Of a stretch of DNA of 64,000 nt, positions 8,452 through 16,245 are shown one piece after another. Both the position numbers and the translations under genes were made by a program. The stretch covers positions 303,828-367,827 of the forward strand of contig JAJPGZ010000003.1 of the NCBI GenBank assembly GCA_021325495.1, read 5' to 3'. Source of the stretch: Spartobacteria bacterium. Its GTDB lineage: Bacteria > Verrucomicrobiota > Verrucomicrobiia > Chthoniobacterales > UBA10450. Each line of letters begins with the position of its first letter. Position 1 is the stretch's first letter. Under the pieces are notes generated by a model that was not told where the DNA came from, searched no databases, and saw nothing but the letters and a program-made list of their open reading frames with translations.

Positions 8452-10174
8452 CCGTTAGGCCGGGATCGCGCAGCGGAAGATGCTGCTCGTAATTGCGAAT
8501 GTTCAGCTGCAATTCCCGAGTCATGGTCGCGTCGTGTTGCGCATCGGCCTGCGTCAATGCTTCCGTGGCCACGCGAATGGCGTCGTTGAATTGCCGCTTC
8601 TCCGCATACGCCGCCGCCAGTCGCTGTCGCAGCAACAAATTTGTTCCGCCGGTTTCACGCAATGCGCGTTGCGCAATTTCCACCGCCATGGCGCCATTAC
8701 GCAATGCCGGATCGGGCGAGGTCGCGTAAATCCACGAGAGCGTCGAGGCCGCGTTCACGCCTTCGGGCCGCAGCTCGTGGCTGCGTTTGAAGCAGGCGGC
8801 GGCGCGCGTGATTTGCCCGATGCGCAGCAAAGCCACGCCGAGATTGTTGTAAGCTTGCGCGCTGTCGCCGCGAATGCGGATGGCTTCCTGTGCCTGCGGA
8901 ACGGCGTCGTTAGGCCGATTTTCGCGAATGAGAATCTCGGACAGATTCGTGTGGGCGACGTCGTTCTCGATGGTGACATCGAGCGTGTGACTCCAGAGCG
9001 TTTCGTCGTCGCGCCAATAACCGACCTGCGTTCGCGCCGCAAATGTAAGCGATGCGAGCAAGACGACCGCGAGGCCAGCGAGAAGCTCGCGTTGCAACCG
9101 GCACGCGCGCGTAAGATCGACAATCAACCATGTGACGGCGATCGTTAGGCCGATTTGCGGCAAATATGTGTAGCGATCGGCGTGGCCTTGCAGGCCGACT
9201 TGAATGACGCCGAGCACGGGCGCGAGCATGATCAAATACCAAAGCCAACCGGTCAGCGCGTACGGAAAACGTTTACGCGAAACGAATGCGACCGCGGTGA
9301 TCGCGAGCAAGAGTCCCGCCGCGAGAACCACCTGCAAGATCGACAAGTGGTCCTCGGGGTGCGGATAAAAAAGAGCCAGATCGGTCGGCCAAAATATTTG
9401 CCGAAGATAAATGACGTAACTCACGATCGCGTTTTCGATGCGCCACGAAATCGGATAAGTCCCTGTTGTGCCGAGCGCCTGTTTCTGCGCGAGTAACGTC
9501 GCCACGCACGAACCGGCGGAGAGAACGAACAACGGCATTTTCTCCGCGATCAACTTCCACCATCCCGTTCTTTGCAGCGGCCAATGATCGAGCAGCAGCA
9601 AAACCAGCGGCACTGTCACCAGCATCGGTTTCGCAAGCAACCCAAGCGCGAACAAGATCGACATCGTCACGTAATTCACGATCGAACGCCGTCGCGCATA
9701 ACGTCCGTACGCAATCAGCGTGAGCATGAAGCACACGCCGCTGAGCACATCTTTTCGTTCCGCAATCCAGACGACCGACTCCGCGCGCAACGGATGAACG
9801 GCGAACACCGCCGCAACAAATGCGCTCGACCACGTCGCGTTCGTCAGTTTTTGCAGCGCAACAAAAAGAAAAACGGCCGCGATCATATGCAGCAGCACAT
9901 TCGTTAGGTGATGGCGGCCGGCATCGAGGCCGAATAGCTGCACGTCGAGCATGTGCGACAATGTCGTGAGGGGATGCCAATTGCCGCCAAGCACATGCGT
10001 GAACGCCCAGGCGAACGATTGTCGATTCAATCCCTGCGCGACATTGGGATTATCGAAAACGTAACCGGGATCGTCGTAGTTGATCGACGGAAAATGAGTC
10101 GCCGGGCCGAAGACAAACCAGGTGAGCGCGACGAGCGCGAGCGGTGGAAGAATTTTACGGAGCGCCGGATGCAT
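8441..10174 (-). CDS. TMTC-like multi-pass membrane protein with C-terminal TPRs (paralogue 2)
   Basis: 577 aa, same architecture as its neighbours: NYDDPGY near residue 33, HPLTTLSHMLDVQLFG, HPLRAESVVWIAERKDVLSG, YVTMSILFALGLLAKPMLVT and LLLLDHWPLQ. Ten or so membrane helices are followed by a C-terminal TPR region from about residue 400 (AHTNLSEILIRENRPNDAVPQAQEAIRI). Adjacent position and shared motifs show origin by tandem duplication. It overlaps paralogue 3 by 20 bp and paralogue 1 by 11 bp, so all are one transcript. Divergence mainly in loops and TPRs suggests different acceptors rather than dosage. Activity is inferred from family resemblance. Confidence 0.8.
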   Translation of the reverse strand: MHPALRKILPPLALVALTWFVFGPATHFPSINYDDPGYVFDNPNVAQGLNRQSFAWAFTHVLGGNWHPLTTLSHMLDVQLFGLDAGRHHLTNVLLHMIAAVFLFVALQKLTNATWSSAFVAAVFAVHPLRAESVVWIAERKDVLSGVCFMLTLIAYGRYARRRSIVNYVTMSILFALGLLAKPMLVTVPLVLLLLDHWPLQRTGWWKLIAEKMPLFVLSAGSCVATLLAQKQALGTTGTYPISWRIENAIVSYVIYLRQIFWPTDLALFYPHPEDHLSILQVVLAAGLLLAITAVAFVSRKRFPYALTGWLWYLIMLAPVLGVIQVGLQGHADRYTYLPQIGLTIAVTWLIVDLTRACRLQRELLAGLAVVLLASLTFAARTQVGYWRDDETLWSHTLDVTIENDVAHTNLSEILIRENRPNDAVPQAQEAIRIRGDSAQAYNNLGVALLRIGQITRAAACFKRSHELRPEGVNAASTLSWIYATSPDPALRNGAMAVEIAQRALRETGGTNLLLRQRLAAAYAEKRQFNDAIRVATEALTQADAQHDATMTRELQLNIRNYEQHLPLRDPGLTDAP

Positions 10175-12155
10175 TCGTTAGGTTGGGATCGCGCAAGGGT
10201 TGCCGACGTTGGTAAAGATCGACATCCTCCTCGAGCTCGCGCGCAAGATCGACATCGTGATTTGCGCGCGCAAATTGCAGGGCGATCTGCGCCGTCTGCC
10301 GTGCATCATCGAAACGTCCGCTCTCGGCATGCGCCGCCGCCATCGTGCGAATGAAAATCGCGTTCGTGCCGTCGGAATATTGATCGGCCATGCGCGCCAT
10401 TTTTGTGGCGCGCGCGCCGTCGCGCAACGTGTCTTCCGGAGTTGTCGCCAACACCCACGCGAGATTGTTCGCCGCGAAGGCCGCGTGCGGCGCCGCTTTC
10501 AAGGCCGCCTCGTACTGCGCGATCGCATCGCGCAATCGATGTTTTTGAAGAAGCGCATTCGCGAGACTGATCCGCGCCTCGACATCGTCCGTCCGCAACG
10601 AAAGCGTGTTTTCATATTCCGCGATCGCGGCATCAACGTCGCCTTTTTGCGCGAGCACGACCGCGAGATTGTAATGCGCGTCCGGATATTTTGGCTGCGA
10701 CGCGATCGCCATGCGCAAATGATTTATCGCAAGATCGACATCTCCCTTTTGCGCAAAAGCGAAACCGAGGTTCGTGTGGATGAGCGCGAGACTAAGATCG
10801 TTCTGCGCGGGCGCGCCGCGACTGCGGAGGTCGAGCGCGGTCTGCAAATGCGAAAGCGCCTCATCCGTCCGGCCGCGTTCCATCAACACGATGCCCATGT
10901 TTGTATGCGCGACATCATTTTCCGGCGAAACGGCGAGCACGTGGCTCCAAAGGGTCTCGCTGTTCTTCCAGACGCGCGTTTGGTTCCAGGCGCATGCGCC
11001 TAACAAGAGCACGCTTGCCGTCGCTGCGATCGCGAGAATCTCGCGACGTCGTTCCCAGTTCGCTGCAAGATCGACAATCAACCACGTGAACGCGATGAGG
11101 AGACCGATTTGCGGAAGGTAGGTGTAACGGTCGGCGTGCGCCTGCAGACCGAACCCGAGGACACCGATGACGGGGAACAGCATCACCACATACCAAAGCC
11201 AGCCGGCGAGCAAATAGGGTTTCGTTAGGCGAACTTGAAACGCGGCGACCGTGACAGCGAACAGCAATGCCGCTGCGACGACGACCTGCCACAGCGCGAA
11301 ATGATTTTCGAGGTGTGGATAGAAAACGATGAGATGGCGCGGCCAAAATAGTTGGCCGACATAAACGACGTAACTCACGACCGCGTTCTCTACTCGCCAC
11401 AGCAGCGGGAATTGCGCGGTAGCGTTAGGCGAGCGCACCTGAATGACGAAGGTGATTACGGAAACGATTGCCGCCATCACAAACAGCGGAATTTTTTCGA
11501 TGAACAGTTTCGACGATGTCGATCTTGCGAGCGGCCAATAGTCGATGAGTAGCAAGACGACCGGCAACGTCACCAGCATCGGCTTCGACATCAGTCCGCA
11601 CGCGGCGAAGATCGACATCGTCACGTAACGGCGGGGCGAAGGTTGCCGAACGTAACGCGCGTAGGCGATGAGCGTGAGCATGAAAAAGAATGCGCTGAGA
11701 ACGTCTTTGCGTTCGGCGATCCATGCGACCGATTCGACGCGCAGTGGATGAATCGCGAACACGGCCGCGACGAAAGCGCTCGGCCAGATTCGACCAGTCG
11801 TGTTGCGAAGAAATGCGAAAAGCAAAATCGCGGCGCAAGTGTGCAGCAGAATGTTGACGGCGTGATGCGCGCCGGGCCGAAGCCCAAACAGCTGGCAATC
11901 GATCATGTGCGAGATGGTGGTGAGCGGATGCCAGTTTCCCGCGTGAGCGTGCGCGAAGGCCCAAATAATTCCCGGAATCGTTAGGCCGCCGCTGACCTGC
12001 GGCACTTGCGTGACGTAAACGCGATCGTCGTAGTTAACGAAATCGTGGCCGAGCGTCTGCCCAAATACGCCCCAAATCAAAAGCGCGAGGCCGACGCAAA
12101 TGAAGATGTCGATCTTGTATGATGTCGATCTTGTCGAAGGTCGATGCGGTTTCAC
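10155..12155 (-). CDS. TMTC-like membrane protein with an extended TPR domain (paralogue 3)
   Basis: 666 aa, about 90 residues longer than its paralogues because of extra TPR units: at least five can be read from about residue 400 to 600, including HTNLGFAFAQKGDVDLAINHL, HYNLAVVLAQKGDVDAAIAEY and LANALLQKHRLRDAIAQYEAAL. Core motifs are NYDDRVYV, HPLTTISHMIDCQLFG, HPLRVESVAWIAERKDVLSA and YVTMSIFAACGLMSKPMLVT. The first 16 codons contain a motif A pair spaced 16 bp (12107 and 12123), read as RSTS and KIDI. The start overlaps the paralogue 4 stop by 4 bp. Confidence 0.8.
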   Translation of the reverse strand: MKPHRPSTRSTSYKIDIFICVGLALLIWGVFGQTLGHDFVNYDDRVYVTQVPQVSGGLTIPGIIWAFAHAHAGNWHPLTTISHMIDCQLFGLRPGAHHAVNILLHTCAAILLFAFLRNTTGRIWPSAFVAAVFAIHPLRVESVAWIAERKDVLSAFFFMLTLIAYARYVRQPSPRRYVTMSIFAACGLMSKPMLVTLPVVLLLIDYWPLARSTSSKLFIEKIPLFVMAAIVSVITFVIQVRSPNATAQFPLLWRVENAVVSYVVYVGQLFWPRHLIVFYPHLENHFALWQVVVAAALLFAVTVAAFQVRLTKPYLLAGWLWYVVMLFPVIGVLGFGLQAHADRYTYLPQIGLLIAFTWLIVDLAANWERRREILAIAATASVLLLGACAWNQTRVWKNSETLWSHVLAVSPENDVAHTNMGIVLMERGRTDEALSHLQTALDLRSRGAPAQNDLSLALIHTNLGFAFAQKGDVDLAINHLRMAIASQPKYPDAHYNLAVVLAQKGDVDAAIAEYENTLSLRTDDVEARISLANALLQKHRLRDAIAQYEAALKAAPHAAFAANNLAWVLATTPEDTLRDGARATKMARMADQYSDGTNAIFIRTMAAAHAESGRFDDARQTAQIALQFARANHDVDLARELEEDVDLYQRRQPLRDPNLTNASGAP
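12107..12132 (-). repeat. Motif A direct pair, 16-bp spacing, at the start of TMTC paralogue 3
   Basis: TGTCGATCTT at 12107 and 12123, both preceded by GA and followed by TGT, inside the first 16 codons of paralogue 3. It is the only 16-bp pair lying in an annotated coding region; if the true start were further in, it too would be intergenic. Confidence 0.85.
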
Positions 12156-13906
12156 TTTTCGCGATACGGCTGGCGGTTTCGGTAAAGTTCGATTTCGGCG
12201 CGCAGCGTTCCGGCTAACGAATCATTGTGTTGCTGCTCGGCTGATCGCATGGCGCGCTCGGCCACATCGGTCGCGGAAGCAAAGTCGCCGCTCTCGGCGA
12301 ATGCAGCCGCGAGCGTGCGCAAGATCATTGGCGATTCAGCGCCCGGCAGGCGCGACATTTTTTGCGCAAGCGCGACCGCGGTCGCGCCATCGCGCAGACT
12401 TGCATCCGGCGAAGTCGCGAGCGCCCACGCCAGATTGTTCAAGGCGTTGCCGTCATTCGGATCGAGAGCAAGACTCGCGCGCCATTGCGCCACGGCGTCG
12501 CGCGCGCGACCGGCGCGATAGAAAACAACGCCGAGCTCGTTATGCGCGTCGATGTCGTTCGGAAAATCTTTCAAGATTGTTTCGAAGCGCGCGATGTCCG
12601 CCGCGTTCGAGTGGGCAAGATATTGCGCGTGGTCGCCGCGATCGCGAAAGGCGATGGCGATGTTGGTGTGGGCCATTTGATTGTTCTCGGTCACAGCGAG
12701 GGTGTGGGTCCAAATCGAAACGCTGTCGCGCCAGAATGTGGTTTGATGAAAAGCGGTCAGTGTGAGCGCGCTAATGACGAAAGCCGCGAGAGTACCGAGC
12801 CACAACGCGCGATTTGGCCAGGCGCGTGTAAGATCGACAATCCACCATGTGATCGCGATCGTTAGGCCAATGTGCGGAAGGTAAGTGAACCGGTCGGCGC
12901 GCGCCTGGAGACCGGCCTGCATAAATCCGAGGACGGGAAATACGAGCACGAGGAACCAACACCATCCCACGAGCAGATAAGGACGCTTTCGCCTAACGAG
13001 CAGCGCAACGGCGGTGATGAATGCGAGAAGAATGGCGCAGCCGAGCACGAGCGACAGACTCAATTGATTATGCGGGTGCGGATAGAAAATGGCGAGATCT
13101 GTCGGCCAAATCGTTTGTCTGAGATAGAGCACAAGGCTGACGATCGCGTTCTGGAGTCGCCAGGTGAACGGGATGTAGGCCAGAGATGCAACCGTGACTT
13201 GCTGCGCCCAAACGGTGGCGAGAGTCGAGATGGCAGCGAGGGCAAAAAGCGGAAGTTTTTCGAGAATCAATCGCGGCCAATCGCGCGCGGTCCGCGCGCG
13301 TTGCAACGGCCACCAGTCGAGCAAGAGCAAGATGACGGGCACGGTCACGAGCGTTGCTTTTGAAAGCAGACCGCATTCGTACAAGATCGACATCGTCACG
13401 TAACGCGAGAGGCGCGGGTCGCGCGCGTAACGCGCATACGCGGCGAGTGTGAGCATGAAAAAGACGCCGCTGAGAACGTCTTTGCGCTCGGCGATCCACG
13501 CGACCGATTCCACGCGCATCGGATGAATCGCGAAAATTGCGGCGACGAACGCGCTTGGCCAGAATGAGTTCGTCAATTTGCGGAGCGCAAAAAAAAGCAA
13601 CACCGCGGCAAGATTGTGGAGCGCGACATTTACCAGGTGGTGTGCGCCGGGCTTGAGATCGAACAATTGGCAATCGAGCATGTGACTGAGCGTGGTCAGC
13701 GGATGCCAGAGATTGGCGTGCGCGTGCGTCCAAACCCACGTCAGCGCGTGGCTCGTTAGGCCATGATTGACCTCGGGACAATTGTAAACGTAGAGGTCAT
13801 CGTCGAAGTTGATGAAATCGTGGCGCCACGTCTGTGCGAACACGATCCAGACCAGCGCGCTGAGTCCGAGAGCAACGAGAATGGTTCGCCGCGAATCGCG
13901 CATCAC
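12152..13906 (-). CDS. TMTC-like multi-pass membrane protein with C-terminal TPRs (paralogue 4)
   Basis: 584 aa. NFDDDLYVYN replaces the NYDD of the other copies in the first loop. HPMRVESVAWIAERKDVLSG, YVTMSILYECGLLSKATLVT and LLLLDWWPLQ follow. The TPR part from about residue 425 includes NTHLAVTENNQMAHTNIAIAF-like and DIDAHNELGVVFYRAGRARDAV units. It is the first of the four tandem paralogues in transcription order and overlaps the GT39-like gene upstream by 4 bp (ATGA type). Motif A is at 12831 and 13383, in the same homologous blocks (IVDLT and YVTMSIL) as in the other paralogues. Confidence 0.8.
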   Translation of the reverse strand: MMRDSRRTILVALGLSALVWIVFAQTWRHDFINFDDDLYVYNCPEVNHGLTSHALTWVWTHAHANLWHPLTTLSHMLDCQLFDLKPGAHHLVNVALHNLAAVLLFFALRKLTNSFWPSAFVAAIFAIHPMRVESVAWIAERKDVLSGVFFMLTLAAYARYARDPRLSRYVTMSILYECGLLSKATLVTVPVILLLLDWWPLQRARTARDWPRLILEKLPLFALAAISTLATVWAQQVTVASLAYIPFTWRLQNAIVSLVLYLRQTIWPTDLAIFYPHPHNQLSLSLVLGCAILLAFITAVALLVRRKRPYLLVGWCWFLVLVFPVLGFMQAGLQARADRFTYLPHIGLTIAITWWIVDLTRAWPNRALWLGTLAAFVISALTLTAFHQTTFWRDSVSIWTHTLAVTENNQMAHTNIAIAFRDRGDHAQYLAHSNAADIARFETILKDFPNDIDAHNELGVVFYRAGRARDAVAQWRASLALDPNDGNALNNLAWALATSPDASLRDGATAVALAQKMSRLPGAESPMILRTLAAAFAESGDFASATDVAERAMRSAEQQHNDSLAGTLRAEIELYRNRQPYREK

Positions 13907-15459
13907 GTTTTGCGTTCGAAGATCGTGATGCGAAAAGGCGACGGGGTCACGACTTCGCCGGTGTAGGGAAGGTAATAATCGGTCTGCGTGCCGGAGATGA
14001 TGTTGACGAGACCGGCCGGCTTAAGCTCGGACGCGGAATATTTTTCGAACCAGTCGAAAAGGGCGCGGTTTGATTGCGGCGTGATGAGCCAGGATGTTTC
14101 GACGCCGACAAAGACAACGTACTTCGGGCGCGCCTTCTCGATCTCGCGCATCATTTCCTCCTGCATGCGCGCGGCAAACGGCTGCGGCTCCATCAACGGA
14201 TACACGTAGATGTAGCCGGTGGCGGAGCGGCGTTGGGCGTAAAAATAAATCTGCGGCTCGGAGCCGAGAACCGCGATCGTGTCGTCAGGCGAAGTCTGCG
14301 CGCGCAGGAATTCGGCGATGCGGATGGACTCGGGAAACGGGTTGGTTCCGCTCGTTAGGCGCGAAGCTTCGTTCATCGGCAGTTCAAAATAAAAATCGCG
14401 CTCGGCGAACAGCGAGAGCGCGGCCGAGGTGATGAATGCAGCGATTGTCAGCACTCGCCATGCAGTCGCGCGCGCTGCGACCACGACCATTCCGATGAGT
14501 AAGGCGAGCGCGGGCAACACGAGAATGAAGTAATGTTGACGAAAATAAAATCCGGCGCTGAGCGCGAGCGCAGAAAAGAATAGAAAAAGGGGAAGGAAAA
14601 ACTGGGAGCGGAAGCGCCAGAGAGATAAGCCCAGGCCGATGAGCGCGAGAATCCAAAAGCCGCCGCTCGATCCGGTCACGCGCGGAAATGCGGACGCGAA
14701 AACTTCCGTCGCTAATGGCAGCGACACGCGCGTCCCGTATTGCCGTGCGTACGTGACCGACCAAAACCAGAACTTAGCGAGGACGCCGCCGGACCAGAGA
14801 AGCGCGCACGTTAGGATAAACGGAGCGATCGCGCCGGCGATAAAGAGTGTCATGCTTCGCCGCGTATTCGGCTTTCGCCAGGAGCGAATGAAGAGATAAA
14901 CGAGGCCGAAGAGCGCGAAGAAAATTCCTGGCTGCTTCATCATCACGCTCAGGCCGAACAGCGTCCCGCTGACGAAGATCAGTAAAGGCGATTGTCGATC
15001 TTGCGCGCGCAATAACAGGAGCGCGCCGACGACCGCGAAGAAGACGACGAAGTGGGTGGCGTGACCGGCGAATCCGAGAAGAGTCGGGCTCACCGACATG
15101 ATCGCGTAACTGGCGGCCGCGGCGATTCCGCCGATGTCGCCTAACAAACGCCGGCCCAGAAAAAAAATCATCGCGACGGTGGCGGCGTTGAAGAAAAGCA
15201 AACCGAGATGAATGCCGATCGCGCTTTGTCCGAAGATCGACATGATCAAGGCGTAGGCCGCGTAGGTGCCGGGGAATTTCATGTTGTAGGCGAGCTGGTA
15301 GGGCGGAATGCCCTCGAGCATGAGCTGGCCGGCATAGGCGTACTCGCCTTCGTCGCGTTCGAGGGGAATGCCTAACAAACGCACGCGAATGCCGATGACG
15401 ATGAGCGCGACGATCGCGAAGATCGACCACCAAATGTACTTGTCGATCTTGCCCTTCAA
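13903..15459 (-). CDS. GT39/ArnT-like membrane glycosyltransferase
   Basis: 518 aa, about eleven membrane helices. The GT-C signature LERDEGEYAYAGQLMLEG at residues 33-50 has the DE pair that in PMT/ArnT enzymes binds the lipid-phosphate sugar. The C-terminal 130 residues form a soluble domain (PDDTIAVLGSEPQIYFYAQRR). It probably transfers a sugar from a polyprenyl-phosphate carrier on the outer face of the membrane. The 4-bp ATGA overlap with the upstream GT2 fits a pair in which the GT2 makes the donor. The N-terminus MKGKIDKYIWW contains motif A. The actual acceptor is unknown. Confidence 0.8.
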   Translation of the reverse strand: MKGKIDKYIWWSIFAIVALIVIGIRVRLLGIPLERDEGEYAYAGQLMLEGIPPYQLAYNMKFPGTYAAYALIMSIFGQSAIGIHLGLLFFNAATVAMIFFLGRRLLGDIGGIAAAASYAIMSVSPTLLGFAGHATHFVVFFAVVGALLLLRAQDRQSPLLIFVSGTLFGLSVMMKQPGIFFALFGLVYLFIRSWRKPNTRRSMTLFIAGAIAPFILTCALLWSGGVLAKFWFWSVTYARQYGTRVSLPLATEVFASAFPRVTGSSGGFWILALIGLGLSLWRFRSQFFLPLFLFFSALALSAGFYFRQHYFILVLPALALLIGMVVVAARATAWRVLTIAAFITSAALSLFAERDFYFELPMNEASRLTSGTNPFPESIRIAEFLRAQTSPDDTIAVLGSEPQIYFYAQRRSATGYIYVYPLMEPQPFAARMQEEMMREIEKARPKYVVFVGVETSWLITPQSNRALFDWFEKYSASELKPAGLVNIISGTQTDYYLPYTGEVVTPSPFRITIFERKT

Positions 15460-16199
15460 GCGGGAAACAATGCGCCGCCGCCGCTGATTTTCGCGAACCG
15501 AAACGCCAGCGCCGTCGCGATGCAGCCGAAACCATAACGCACGCTCCGTCGAAAATTAATCGACGACGCCTCGGGCATATATTTCGCCGGACAAGTGAGC
15601 TCGCCGATGGCGCAACCGAACCAATGCACTTGCGCGAGAACTTGATTGTCGAAAACGAAATCGTCGGAATTGTTTTCGAGCGGCAAACGTTCGAGCAGCG
15701 AGCGCGAGAAGGCGCGATAGCCGGTGTGATACTCCGAGAGTTTCGCGCCTAACAAAACGTTCTCGATCAACGTGAGCGTTCGGTTGGCGATGTATTTCCA
15801 AACCGGCATACCGCCGCGGAGCGCGCCGCCGCCGAGAATGCGCGAGCCGAGCACGCATGGATACAATCCGCTCGCGACCAGCGACGCCATCGCCGGCAAA
15901 AGTTGCGGGGTGTATTGATAATCGGGATGAATCATGACCACGATGTCGGCGCCGGCCGCGAGCGCGAGCCGGTAACACGTTTTCTGGTTCGCACCGTAGC
16001 CGCGATTTTCCGGATGCACATCGACCTCCACGTTCGGAAGCGTCTTCGCGATCGCGACCGTCTCGTCATGGCTGGCGTCGTCCACGACGATGACAAGATC
16101 GACAATCCCCTGCTCCATCACTTCGTCATAAGTGCGGCGCAAAGTTTTGGCGGCGTTATACGCCGGCATGACCACGACAATTTTCTTCCCGTTAAGCAT
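15456..16199 (-). CDS. Family 2 glycosyltransferase, Dpm1/polyprenyl-phosphate type
   Basis: 247 aa GT-A enzyme. VVVMPAYNAAKTL opens the nucleotide-sugar fold, VIVVDDASHDET holds the first acidic motif, and MIHPDYQYTPQLL is the metal-binding DxD-like loop. HTGYRAFSRSLLERLPLENNSDDF is typical of Dpm1-like enzymes that load a sugar onto polyprenyl phosphate. No strong C-terminal membrane pair is seen, so it is probably a peripheral membrane protein. It is the first gene of the minus-strand operon, whose other five genes are all GT-C-like. The gene is divergent from the GH13 gene, with 46 bp between the starts. Mannose is only a guess for the sugar. Confidence 0.85.
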   Translation of the reverse strand: MLNGKKIVVVMPAYNAAKTLRRTYDEVMEQGIVDLVIVVDDASHDETVAIAKTLPNVEVDVHPENRGYGANQKTCYRLALAAGADIVVMIHPDYQYTPQLLPAMASLVASGLYPCVLGSRILGGGALRGGMPVWKYIANRTLTLIENVLLGAKLSEYHTGYRAFSRSLLERLPLENNSDDFVFDNQVLAQVHWFGCAIGELTCPAKYMPEASSINFRRSVRYGFGCIATALAFRFAKISGGGALFPA

Positions 16200-16245
16200 T
16201 CCTCTTCACGACAATGGGGCGGATGATATAACCAAATCGCCCACT

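Larger units (their letters stand above)
6727..13906 (-). repeat. Fourfold tandem duplication of TMTC-like genes
   Basis: Four consecutive, overlapping genes with the same order of membrane motifs and TPR tail. Nucleotide similarity is visible in blocks such as those around 7925, 9654, 11608 and 13383 (all with motif A followed by TCGTCACGTAA) and around 7381, 9113, 11067 and 12831. The copies are old: loops and TPR numbers differ. Confidence 0.85.

Noticed and set aside
12152..13906. The four TMTC-like genes as O-antigen ligases or simple TPR proteins
   Set aside because: The NYDD first-loop motif and HP...ERKDVL block match the TMTC/GT-C type rather than WzyC-like ligases.
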